Positions 12,701-24,700 of a stretch of DNA of 64,000 nt are shown piece by piece. Both the position numbers and the translations under genes were made by a program. Numbering within the stretch: position 1 is the stretch's first letter; each line of letters opens with the position of its first letter. The notes beneath the pieces were generated by a model. It saw only the letters and a program-made list of their open reading frames with translations, was not told where the DNA came from and ran no database searches. Source of the stretch: Sarcocystis neurona. Lineage: Eukaryota; Apicomplexa; Conoidasida; Eucoccidiorida; Sarcocystidae. The stretch covers positions 2,561,577 to 2,625,576 of the forward strand of contig KL647297.1 of NCBI GenBank assembly GCA_000727475.1, in the 5' to 3' direction.

Positions 12701-15700
12701 GCTGCGCATGCTGCGGCAGCAGCAGCGGCTGCCCTTCGAGCTGCTGCCGCCGCAGCACGCCGAAGCGGCGATATAATGCCAGGTACACGTGCTGCTGCAA
12801 CTGCTGCCGCAGCGTTGTATGCGGGTGCAGGACTCGCTAGCGAATCACTCTTGTTTGCACTACAAAAGTGCGACTTATCTTTCTTCTCCTTTGTTGTCAT
12901 CTGAAACATAGAGGCACCTTCTTCTGTCTGTACGCCGACCTGTTTTGCTGCAGCAACAGCACTGTAGCAACTTAGCTGCTTCTGCTGCTGCTCGGCGGGG
13001 GGCTCTGGGGCTTTGCTTACGCGCATACATTCCACATTTGAACTGCTGCTGCCGTTGCTGCTCACTCGCTGCTGCTGCCTCTTTTGTTTCAGTTTCTTCC
13101 TTCTAGGTGCCTGCAGAAAGTTTTTGCTGCTCTCTCTGCCGCAGCACGCGGTGCTCCCGCTCGTGCTGTTGCTGTATGCTTGCTTCTGGCTCAGCATCCA
13201 TGGCAGGGCAGCTTCGCTGCTGCCGGTGGTTCTTCGTGTACTCCTCGCGGTGTTGTCTACATGCTGCTGCTGACGTATACGCTGGCGTGAATTGCTGTTA
13301 GTTCTGCTGCTGCTCCCCTTACTAGTGCTGACGCTGCTTCTGTAGCTGCTGCTGCTGCTTTCGACTTCTTTGCTGCTGTCCCTGCACACGTGCTGCCGGC
13401 TTGCTTTTTCTTTCTACTGCTTCCTCTTCTTCTTCTAGTGCCCTTCTCTCCGCACGCCACTGCTGTTGCTAGTGTTTCTTCTTCTTCTGAGCTGCCGTTG
13501 CTGCTGTTGATGTGTGCACGCGCTGGACGTGTGTGGCTGCTGCTGCTGTAGGTCCTGCTCCTGCGCGCCCGGCTCCTGCGGAAAGCCCAGCAGCCGAAGG
13601 ACAAGCAGGCGGCCCAGGAGATTTGGCTGCCGGTGGTGGTGGTGGGACTCCCCACAGCACGCCGGGGGAGAACGACAGAAGCAGCAACAACTGGAACAGC
13701 AACACCGACAGTAGCAGCCACAGGAGCACCGGCCACAGCAGCGGCAGCACAAACATAAGCGACAGGGACACTCAGGGCGGCCTCCACAGCAACAGCAGCA
13801 CCAACACCGACAGCAGTGGCAGTGGCACCAACACCGGCAGCAGCTGCAGCGGCACCAACACCGGCAGCAGCAGCGGAGACACCAACACCGGCAGCAGCAG
13901 CAGAGACACCAACACCGGCAGCAGCAGCAGAGACACCAACACCGGCAGAAACAGAATCATCAACACCGGCAGCAGCAGCGGCAGCAACAGCTGCAGCAAC
14001 AGCGACATGAAAAGATCGGCAGCAACGGCAGCACCACCAGCGGCAGCAACGACGGGAGCAACAGCAGCAGCAACCGCAGCAGCTACCGGAGCAGCATTGG
14101 CAGCACCAATGCCAACAACAACGAGAGCAGCGGCAGTGCGGCCACAGAGAGAGGCAACTGCCCTGCAGAAACGACGCAGGAGATAGGAGAAAGGGGAGGA
14201 GGAGTGGCAGCCCAGGAGCCTGTGCAACAGCAGCAGCAGGTATCTTGCAGCTTGGTGAATTTGATCTTGCTGCAGGAGCAACATCTGCAGCGTCTCACAA
14301 GAGTCGCCGGCTCCTGCTGGGATATGGACTGCATTCACCTCGACGCATGCAGCGGAGGCCGGGCCCTGCAAATTGTAAGAAGGACTTTCACATAAGAATC
14401 AACTTCAATCCTTCCTCTTTCTCTCTCTACATATATATATGTCTTTGTGAATATGGGTACACAACGCATGTGTGCAGCCATATACGTCCACGCAAACGCC
14501 TTGTTGATACATGTGTGCATTCCATGTATACATCTGTTAAAGAGTCAACACATGCGTATATACACCTGTTTTTCTCTCGCTTCCTCTCTCTCGGATTATC
14601 TCTCTTTATACACGTGTGTATCTCTCTTCGTTTCTTCTCTCTATATATATCTATGTGCATGTGTATATGTAGTGGGTTTACCTCCGTATATATGTATTTA
14701 TACGCGAGAGCATATACTCACATATGTGCATACAGCTATATCTACCTATCGACCCATGTACCTATCTATCTACCTATATATACATATATATACAAATACA
14801 AGAGTTTTGTATCTCTATACATATGTATATATATGTATGTAATATGTAAACTTGTAAGCCATGTACAGATAGGCGCACATATATATATATATAAATCGAT
14901 TGTGTCCACAGCGGTAGTATATACGACCCCTCTGTATGTACATATAGACGTGTATAGACATACGAGGACTTTTATATGTATATATATGAATATATGCATA
15001 TATACATATACATGTGTGTGTATGCGTAAGTGTCTTGCATCAACGCGTCTACTGTATACAGTCCCATATAGATGGATATACACATAGGAGAGATTCTACA
15101 TATATATATGTGTAAACTCGTATAGGATGCGTATATTTGCCGTTCTCCTATGTACCTTCTGTAGCGATGTATACAACCTGCATGCCTTCTTCATATATTT
15201 CTATTTGAACGTGTCTCTCTATATATATGTGCAAGTGTATGTACGTAGGGTTCGATTGTAGCTTGTAGCCGGTCTCGGTATGCGAACGTCATGGCGGCAA
15301 ATTTCGAAGGCAGCGCTTTTTCTCTCTCATTCGCCAATATCCTCCGTGTCTCTCTCCTTGTCTCTGTCTCTCTGTACATACATATATATATGTGTATTTG
15401 TATTTAGATGTATCTGTATGTATATATATACATATGTATGTGTATATGTGCGTGGACGCGCATTAACGAGATATATGTATATATTGGGACTCTATAAATG
15501 TGAGGCAAAGACAAACATTGTGTACATACCGATTATATATGTATTTCTATTTATGTATCTATGCTCATATACATCTCCATATATATATATATATGAGGGG
15601 CATGTACGTATGCACATCCGAGGCATATACATATATATATATAGAGATAGATAGATAGATAGACACATAGATATAGATAGAGAGATATAGATAGATAGAG

Positions 15701-18700
15701 AGATATAGATAGGTACATAGGTGTAGATAGATAGATAGGTACATAGGTGTAGATAGATAGATAGGTAGATAGATAGATAGGTAGATAGATATAGATAGAT
15801 AGATATAGGTAGATAGATATAGATAGATATAGGTAAGAAAGATAGATAGATAGAGACACGTGTATAGGCATGCATGTGTAGTTTTCCGTGCACAGTCTAG
15901 AAAGGAGAAGGTTTCGTCCATGCGTGTATGCGCAGCAGCTATTTCTACGTGTTGAGTACACTCATGTATATATATATATATATGAGTAACTCTGTCTGTT
16001 CACACACATATAGGCGTGTGCAACATACAAAGAGCCGGCAGAATATATAGGTTTGTTTTGTTTGTACGGATACAGCGACTGGCCCCCCTGCCCCGCTTGG
16101 GACTAACGCAGCGCACATATATATATATATATACACACATACGTATATGTATATGAGGAAATAACTTTGTCTGTATACACACGTGTAGACGTCTGCAGCA
16201 TGGAAGCCATGAGGAGCGAATGGAGAGTCGTTTCGCTTGTACGAATATGGCGACTGTTCAACCCGCCCTTCGTTGAGAGCAGCGCAGCCTCCTGGGGTAG
16301 ACGGAAGCCACAGAAGTTTGTGCTTCCTCCTTTGTGCTGCTTGGCTGCGTCTGCGGGTTGCTGCTGCTGCTGCAGGTGGGGACGGAGCTGCTGCACCGCA
16401 CGTCCAATGTCTGCCGTGACTTTTTCCGCGTGCCCCGTTCGAGCAACGGCAGCAGCTTCCCGAGCAACGGCGACAGAAGTTGTCCGCCAAAAACTTTGAC
16501 GTCCTTTCTCGACGCTGTCACGGCCAACTACCACCCCCAGATGGCTTACCACAACTCCGCGCATGCAGCAGACGTGGCGCACATGCTGCGGTGTCTGCTC
16601 CGCGTCCCTGCTCCTAGACGCTACTCCTCTTCCTCCTCGTGTTCCTCGTCTTCTCCCACGCGGCTTCCTCCTGCTGGTCCTGTGACTGCCGACGGTGATG
16701 TCTCTGGCCGCTTCGGGCGCAGTCGCAGCGGCGAGACTGCTGCTGCAGCAGCGCATGGGTTCCGGCAGCGGCGCCCAGCAGGAGCAGCAGCAGGCGGAGC
16801 AGGTAGAGGCAGTGGACGAGGAGGAGCAGCAGGAGCGGCGACAGAGCGAAGGACGCGGAGCTGCGGAGGCCTCGCAGCACCGACAGAAGAGGCAGCCGCC
16901 GCGGAGGCAGAGATAGCAGCTTGCAGACCGGGAGATGGCGAGGAAGAAGCCGGCGGCTTCGACTACTCGGATGGAAGGGGGACCCTCTGGGGACTTCTCA
17001 ACAGGGCGCAACAGGCCGCAGCAATTGTCGCTGCCCTCACACATGACGTCGGACATCCGGGAAACACAAACGCTTATGAAGTACTGCTCTTCTCCTCCTC
17101 CTACTGCTGTGGCTGTCTCGCCGCTGCTGCTACCGTGTTGCTACTGCTGCCGTGCTGCTGCTGCTGCTGCTGCCGTGCTGCTGCTGCCGTGCTGCTGCTG
17201 CCGTGCTGCTGCTGCTGCTGCTGCTGCCGTGCTGCTGCTGCTGCTGCCGTGCTGCTGCTGCCGTGCTGCTGCTGCTGCTGCCGTGCTGCTGCTGCCNNNN
17301 NNNNNNNNNNNNNNNNNNNNNNNNNNNNNNNNNNNNNNNNNNNNNNNNNNNNNNNNNNNNNNNNNNNNNNNNNNNNNNNNNNNNNNNNNNNNNNNNNNNN
17401 NNNNNNNNNNNNNNNNNNNNNNNNNNNNNNNNNNNNNNNNNNNNNNNNNNNNNNNNNNNNNNNNNNNNNNNNNNNNNNNNNNNNNNNNNNNNNNNNNNNN
17501 NNNNNNNNNNNNNNNNNNNNNNNNNNNNNNNNNNNNNNNNNNNNNNNNNNNNNNNNNNNNNNNNNNNNNNNNNNNNNNNNNNNNNNNNNNNNNNNNNNNN
17601 NNNNNNNNNNNNNNNNNNNNNNNNNNNNNNNNNNNNNNNNNNNNNNNNNNNNNNNNNNNNNNNNNNNNNNNNNNNNNNNNNNNNNNNNNNNNNNNNNNNN
17701 NNNNNNNNNNNNNNNNNNNNNNNNNNNNNNNNNNNNNNNNNNNNNNNNNNNNNNNNNNNNNNNNNNNNNNNNNNNNNNNNNNNNNNNNNNNNNNNNNNNN
17801 NNNNNNNNNNNNNNNNNNNNNNNNNNNNNNNNNNNNNNNNNNNNNNNNNNNNNNNNNNNNNNNNNNNNNNNNNNNNNNNNGTGCTGCTGCTGCTGCTGCC
17901 GTGCTGCTGCTGCCGTGCTGCTGCTGCTGCTGCCGTGCTGCTGCTGCCGTGCTGCTGCTGCTGCTGCCGTGCTGCTGCTGCTGCTGCGGCTGCTGTATTG
18001 CAGCAGCTGCTGTTTTGCTGCAGCTGCTGCTGCCGTACCGCTGCCGCTGCTGCGGCATTTCCGGTACTGCTGCACTGCTGCTGTCGGTGCGCTGCTGCCA
18101 CAGCTACCTTGTGGCTGTTGCGCTGCTGCTGGTGCTGCTTGGGGACTGCTGCGGGGTCCAGACAGCGAGACCGCATGTATATCGCTGTACCCCACCTCCC
18201 CTGCCGATCTCGTTTTTGATTTGCAGACATATATATATATGTATACATAGCAATATGTGTATGTATATATATATGCACATGTATATATATATATATATGT
18301 ATATATGTATACATACATATATATACAGATATATGGGCTGCCGACACGTGTCCCCACACAAATGCTCGTGTATCTATCTCTCTCTGTCTCTCTGTGTGTA
18401 TAAGTAGCTGCACGGACGCACGCATGTACCAAGAGAGATTTGTTGCTGCTGTGTTTCTCCTCTTGTAGCTGCTTGTACGTGTGGGGCTGCTGTTGCCGCT
18501 GTATACATTTTTGGCTGCTGGTAGTAGGTCGTTGCTTTGTTGCAGCGACTGTTTTTTGCCGTCACTCCTGCTGCTCCTTCACAACCTCGAGTGCCGATGC
18601 TGTTTCGTGGCGCGCTGCTTTCGTATTGCCACTCCTCTCGTCGCTCCTGCCGCTCCTTTCCTCCTGCTGTTGCTGTCCTCTCTGCCTCACGGCTGCTGGT

Positions 18701-21700
18701 CGAGCCGCAATACCACTTTCTCTCCTACTGCTGTTGCTGCCTCATCCGGCTGCTGCAGCTCCTGTCTGATTGCTGCTGCTCGTGCGTTGTCTACCTGCTG
18801 TTGCTGCTGCGTTGTCTGGCTGCTGCCCCAGCGGCTGCTGCTGCTGCTGTATTGCGTGGCTGCTGGTGCTGTTTTTGTTGTCCGTGCAGGTGAACCGGCG
18901 CAGCATGCTCGCGCTTGCATACAACGACACGTCCGTATTAGAGCAGTTCCACGCGTCGCTTTGTTTCTTCCTGCTGCACCACCATCACTTGCTTGATCCC
19001 CTGCTGCAATCTCAGACCGATCTGCTGCAGCACTTGACGTTTCAGAGTAGCGGCGCGGCCCCGCCGTCGCCAGGCAGCGACGGCAGTCCGCGGGACCGCC
19101 GCGCCGCTGCTGCAGCAGCAGGACTTGACGGAGGAGCAGCAGCAAGTGGGAGAGGAGAAGGAGGAGAAAGGCCTGCAGCAGCAGCTGGGGCCGGTGATAA
19201 GGAGGGACAGGACTTGTGTGGAGCGTTCGCTGGAGGCAGCATCTTGTGGGGTGTCGGTCGGGAGCAGTACAAAGTCTTCCGCAGAGAAGTTATAGAAATG
19301 ATCGTCCACACAGACATGGCCAAACACTTCTCTTTCCTTACTCTGTTCCGGGTGCGCCGCAAGGCTGCTTCGTTTGACCCGGTGTAAGCCACTAAAAATT
19401 ACCTGCTGCTGGTGGACCTGCGCTCACCCAGCTGCTGCTGACTTCTCACTAGCGCGGTGGCGCCTGCTGCTGTCTCTCGTGTGCGGCCCGCGCAGCTGTG
19501 CCACCTGACGCGCTTCGCTTCGTGCTTCCTCCTGTTCAACCTCTCCTGCTGCTGCTTCTGCTCGACCTCTTCTGCTTCTTCCACTTGGCTGCTGCGTCCT
19601 CTTCTGCTGCCTCCTCTTTTGGGGCTTCTTCTTCTGCTGCTTCCTCTTCTGCTGTTTCGTCTTCTGCTGCTTTCTCTTCTGCTGCTTCCTCTTCTGGTGC
19701 TCCTCGTGCTGCTTCTTCTGCTTTTCCTCTTCTGTTGCACCCCGTGGTCTTCCTCCTGCTGCAGCAGCAGCATCTGCTGCCGCGTCTTTGCTACGCAGCT
19801 TCTGCTGCTGCTGCTGCTTTAGGGCGCGTGCCCCGTTGCTGCTCGCGTCAACGGCGCTAAATCCTCTGCAGATCTCTCACTTCTGCTGTCCTTGCGTCGT
19901 GCAGCTGCAACTGCTCGAGTAGACCGCCCCAGCTGCTGCTGTTAATTTGGCTGCCGCTGCGGCTACTGTTGCTGGTCGTTGGAAAGCCGCTGCTGGTCCT
20001 CCGGGTGCCGCTGCTACCCCACCTTGCCGGCGTGAACAGCCACTGCTGGAGCGGGGAAGCTTCTGCTGCTGTCACTGCTGCAGCGGGGAGGCTCCTGCTG
20101 CTGCTGTCCCCTGCCGCAGCGGGGAAGCTTCTGCTGCTGCCAATGCTGCAGCAGAGAAGCTCCAGCGGCTGCTGCCACTGCAGCAGCGGGGAAGCTCGCG
20201 CTGCTGCTGCTGTATCGGGAAAGCTGCTGCTGCTGCACGAGGGAAGCTTCTGCTGCGGCTCCTGCTGTGCTGCAGTGGCAGGGGGGTCGTCTGTTGCTGC
20301 GGAACTTTTGATGAGCGCGTTCTGCAGCTGTTGCGTTTTATTTGTGCACGTGTGGGGTGCTGCTGTTGGCGGTGCTTCTTCAGAGGACGGGCGAGCGACC
20401 GGTCGCTGCTGCTGCGGATGCTGCTGAAGGCCGCAGACATAGGGCACTCGACGAAAATGTTCGAGCAGCACTACTATCTGTCGTGTTGCATTACTGAAGA
20501 ATTCTACGAGTAAGGCCTGGCGGGTCTCACCCACGTCTTGTCCTTCTCCTGCTTAGGAAACGAACCTACTCCTCTTTTGTACACGCAGATGTCTGTTTTT
20601 GCTGCCCCTCTTCCTCTACATACATATATATCTGCGTGGGAACACATCGCTCTCTTACTTGCTATCCCTCTCGCTTTGTCTCGGCCCACCCCGACCTCCG
20701 CAACACATGTATATATGTGCGACTGCTTTTCTACTTCTTAAGCCTGATTCTCCGGGTCAAAACTTTTCTATGCCTTGTCACGCACATATATATATATACA
20801 TATACCTATATATATATAGATATATGCATTTATATATATAGATATATACATATCTATATATATATAGATATATACATATATATACATATATATATATTTA
20901 TATCCACATATATATATATATATGTATACGTATATATATTTATGTGTGACTCAGTATGGACAGCACGTATATTGTATGTCTGAGTGAGTGTATTTGTTAA
21001 CAGAGGGACTCTTTCCTCTTCTTCGTTTGTGTTCTCTTTTGCTTTTCCTGCACTTTCTCCCTTTTCTTCCTGCGTTTTAACGTATATGTATATCTTCTGG
21101 TCTCTGTACACCTCCTTCTGCTTCGGTGATATGACGTCGTAGGGGCCGTGCACCTGAGCGGGCGAGAATACGGCTGTCGTCGCGGACGCCTTGCACGCGC
21201 TGCTGCTGCTGCTGCTCTTTTATGTATATGTTTCTAGGCGCTGCGTATACTTATGTGTTGACGAATATCCTCCTCCGCGCATGCACACGCGCGTGTCTTG
21301 CTGGGCCGTCTTCTGCCACTTCTTTTTCTTCTTTGCCGTCGTAGCGTATCGTGTTGCTGCAGCAGCAGCAGGACGGTTGTTCTGCTGCTCCCCACACTGC
21401 TGTTGCTGCTGCGTGTAAAGTGACCTACCTGCGTCTGTCCCGCCTGTCAATGTGTGTGTGTCTGCGTGTATGTAGAAGAGTTGCTTCTTCTTCGCCTCTT
21501 TGTTTTTTCTCTTGTCGTTATCTTTCTCGTAGTACAAGGAAAGTCACTGCAGCAGCAGCAGCAGAGTGGTGGATCCGCCCTGTGGTTCGCGCTGCTGCGT
21601 GCCGTGCTGCCTGACGCATGCAGACAAGGAGACAGAGAAAAAAGCTACAACATTCCCGTCTCTCCTCTCTGCAGCCGCGACCAGCGGCCCTTCCAAGCGT

Positions 21701-24700
21701 TCACCGCTCAAGCCGGATTTCTTCAAGTATGTTGGCTCTTCTTCTCTCTTCTCCTGCCACTACTGCTGCACGGCTCTCCTGCAACTGCTGTGCGACTCTG
21801 CTGCTCCTGCTCTGCAGCTTTGCTGCTGCTGCTTCTCTTTTGCGGCCCCTCGCGCTTGTACGTGCTGCCAGCTGCGCTCCTCTCCGAGCCGCGCTGTGGT
21901 CTGCTCTTCTCTGTCGCTGCTCCCTCTCCTGCGATTCCGGCTGCTGTTGCTTCGCTGCTGTCGCTTTTCTGCTGTTGCTGGTGCGTAGCTGCCGCTGGGG
22001 CACCTGCTGCTCCTTTGCTGCTGTCCTTATTTAGCTGCCGCTGCTGATGTTACTTGCCTCTTTGCTGCCGTCGGGTCGGCCGTTGCTGCTCTCCCTTTGC
22101 TGCCGCCGGTGCTCGGCGGCCCCAAGTGCTGCTGCGCTTCTGCTCCACAGCTGCGGTGTCGTTGCTGTCGCCGGTGGGTCCCTGCTGCTGCCGCTGTTTC
22201 CCCGCGGACGTCTCGTAGTTGTCTTCGTGGGAGCTGCTTTTTCTTGACTACTTTTCCCTCGCGTTGCGCGTCTTCCCCTCCTCTCTGCTTCTTGTCCCTC
22301 ATTGCTGTTGTCTATTCCAACAGTAAGGCAGACCGTCACGTAGTACATGCGTGGGTGCAGGCATCCCTGCGATAATATGTTGTGCATACGCACGCTGGTG
22401 TATGCTGACCAAGGACGCGAGCGTAGGAAGAATGATACAGACACTTCACAAGTACATAAGTAGATATATGTACTTACGTCTGTATCTATATAACTGGTTC
22501 TCTGTCCTCCGAAGGAGAAGTATATACATGTATATATGTGGGGATATAGAAGGATCCACATACGTGTGTAGAATCCCAATATATATGTATGTGCGCTTTA
22601 AGGTATTTGCCCTTGGTGTGGATAGGCTGTTGCAACTTATTCACGCCCGCTCATGTACTTGCCGTGCTTCTCTCTGTCACACTTTTGTCGAGCAGCTGTT
22701 GCACCTGCGACTACAACGGCCTCTGCTGTTGCTGTGTGTGCTGCCTTCGCTGCCACGCCTGCAGCAACGTCTACTGTTACTGCTGCTGCTAACGGTGTCA
22801 AGCGACTGCTGCAGATATGGCTGCCGCTGGTGCTGCAGATATTGCTGCTGCTGCTGCAGGTATTGCTGCTGCTACTGCCGATATAGCTGCGGTTGCCGCA
22901 GGTATGACTGCTGCTGCTGCAGGTACTGCTGTTGCTGCTGCGGACATAACTGCTTCTGCAGCCCACCCGTGGTTGATTCGTATCGTCCAAGTTCATCTCC
23001 TTCTCCTTTCCGTCCGCTGCAGATGTTCTTGCGCTCTGATCCACTCTCAAAAATGTGGCGGTGTCTACATCCTTGAGGCAGCCTGCCGGCCGGCCCACAT
23101 GCAGCTGGAGCATGCATCCCCGTACAAAGGAAATGCAGTAGTATTTGTTGTTCACCCCACAGGTTTTTTCTATCCTTCTGCCCCTCGTGGTCCTGTTTTG
23201 AAGAGAAGGGATGCATCAACAGCTCGTGGGGAACACCACGCCTGTTTTTGCTCCTGTGCGGCTGTTTGTTGGCTGCCGCTGCTGCTGCTGCTGCCTCTCG
23301 TTGGCGGCCGCTTCTGCTTCTTCTCGTTTGCCGCGGCATTTGGCTGCTGCTGCGCTGCTGCGTTTCCTTTCCGCGTTGTGTGCTGCTGGCGCTGCGCAGG
23401 TCATCTGCTTCGACTTCTTCTCGGAGGTGGCGCAGGTGACAGCAGCGCTGCATGCGCAGTACGACCAGCAGCAGCGCGAGGAGAGACAGCAGCGCATGCT
23501 GCAGCAGCGTCTGGGGTGGCTGGCCGGGAGTTGCAGGAGCGACGCGGCGGCAGCCGCAGCGAGAGTAGCTGCAGCAGCAGCAGCGGAGAGCTGTCACGAC
23601 GGAGCGGCAGCAGCAGCCCGAAGGAGAAGGAGGAAGAGACGAAGCTGCAGGGAAGCGGAAAAAATTACCGCTGCTGTTGCAGCAGCAGAAGCAGACGCGG
23701 CGTTTGCTGCTGCTTCTCGGGAGACGCAGCACAGCAGCTGGAAAGCGCTGCTCTTCGCGTGGAAGCGGAGACGAGACGTCGCCCGCAGGAAGTCACCCCA
23801 GGAAGCGCTGCTGCTGCATGAGAAGCAGGTTGTTGATGAGCCTGTCGACCCGGGGCGGCCGCAGCAGCAGAGCGCAGGCATCGACGGGCAGAAGGCGCAG
23901 CAGCAGGTGGATGAGCAGCTGTCGCGGAACAAAAGAGTCGAAAGGAAGAAGAAGAAGCAGCAGCAGGACAGAGGGATGGGTCCTCAGAGATGTGCCGCTT
24001 GCAGTGGAAGATTAAAGAAGAAAAAGGAACGAGAAAACTTTGCCGCGACTGCTGCTGCTGTTGCTGCAGCAGTGACGCGACTTGCTGCTGCAACCTACAC
24101 TACCATACCAAGCATCGGCCGCCGCACCAGCACCTCTGCTGCTGCTGCTCCTGAGGTTGCCCCACCTGCGACTGCTGCTGCAAGTGGTGGAGCCAGTCCC
24201 TCTGTTGCTGCTGCGGCCGGTCCTTCTGCTGTTCCTAGTGCAGAGCGTGACCATCCCGGTGCGCTCGGCGCTTCTCCGGAAGCCTCAACCCGTGCTCCAC
24301 CAATCTCTGCTGCTGCCGCTGCTGGTCCTGCTGCTGCCAGTACTGCTCCTGCTGCTGCCAGTGCTGCTCGTGCTGCTGCCAGTGCCGCTCCTGCTGCTGC
24401 TGTTGAAGACCGTTTTCTGGCCTATGCGGGTACTGTTGAGGAGCCTTTTCGCACAACTGCAGCCGCTGCGGCGTGTGGTGCCCCTGCGCCTGACAGTACG
24501 GGTGTCGCTGCAGCTGTGGGAAGAGCTGCTGCTGCTCCTGCTTCTTCTTCCGTGGGGACGAGGACTGCTGACGCCGCTTCTGCCTGTAAGACTGACGCTC
24601 CTGGTCTTCCTTCTCAGAGTTCTTCTTGTCGACAAGGGGCTGCTGCTGCTCGTTTTTCTCCTGCGGCTCCTCTTGCTGCTGCTCCTCCTCCTGCTGCTCC

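Larger units (their letters stand above)
7991..14150 (+). other. CAG/CTG-rich PDE linker region, exons not resolved
   Basis: Alternating blocks of sense CTG (8000-8480, 9500-10040, 10560-10690, 11610-12620, 13040-13560) and sense CAG (8530-9180, 10160-10500, 10970-11460, 13670-14160). If intron/exon polarity holds as in the solved genes, the CAG blocks are mainly exon. Candidate non-repetitive exon pieces: about 9225-9322 ([20 protein letters not shown] before GTACGG), about 10056-10120 ([18 protein letters not shown]), about 10728-10880 ([19 protein letters not shown]), and about 12265-12500 ([18 protein letters not shown] and following). Long frames are open in several registers at once, so I give no joined model. 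Confidence 0.4.
17081..18889 (+). other. PDE intron with CTG-type tandem repeat and assembly gap
   Basis: GTACTG donor, GTCCGTGCAG acceptor. Contains sense CTG repeats on both sides of an N run, a TA tract (18225-18335) and a second CTG block (18440-18870). Confidence 0.85.

Noticed and set aside
17110..17296. CRISPR-like regular array
   Set aside because: Units vary in length by whole CTG triplets and there are no unique spacers; it is a triplet minisatellite in a eukaryotic intron.
17101..18432. Long frames crossing the N run
   Set aside because: They only exist because undetermined bases cannot contain stops; the region is an intron.
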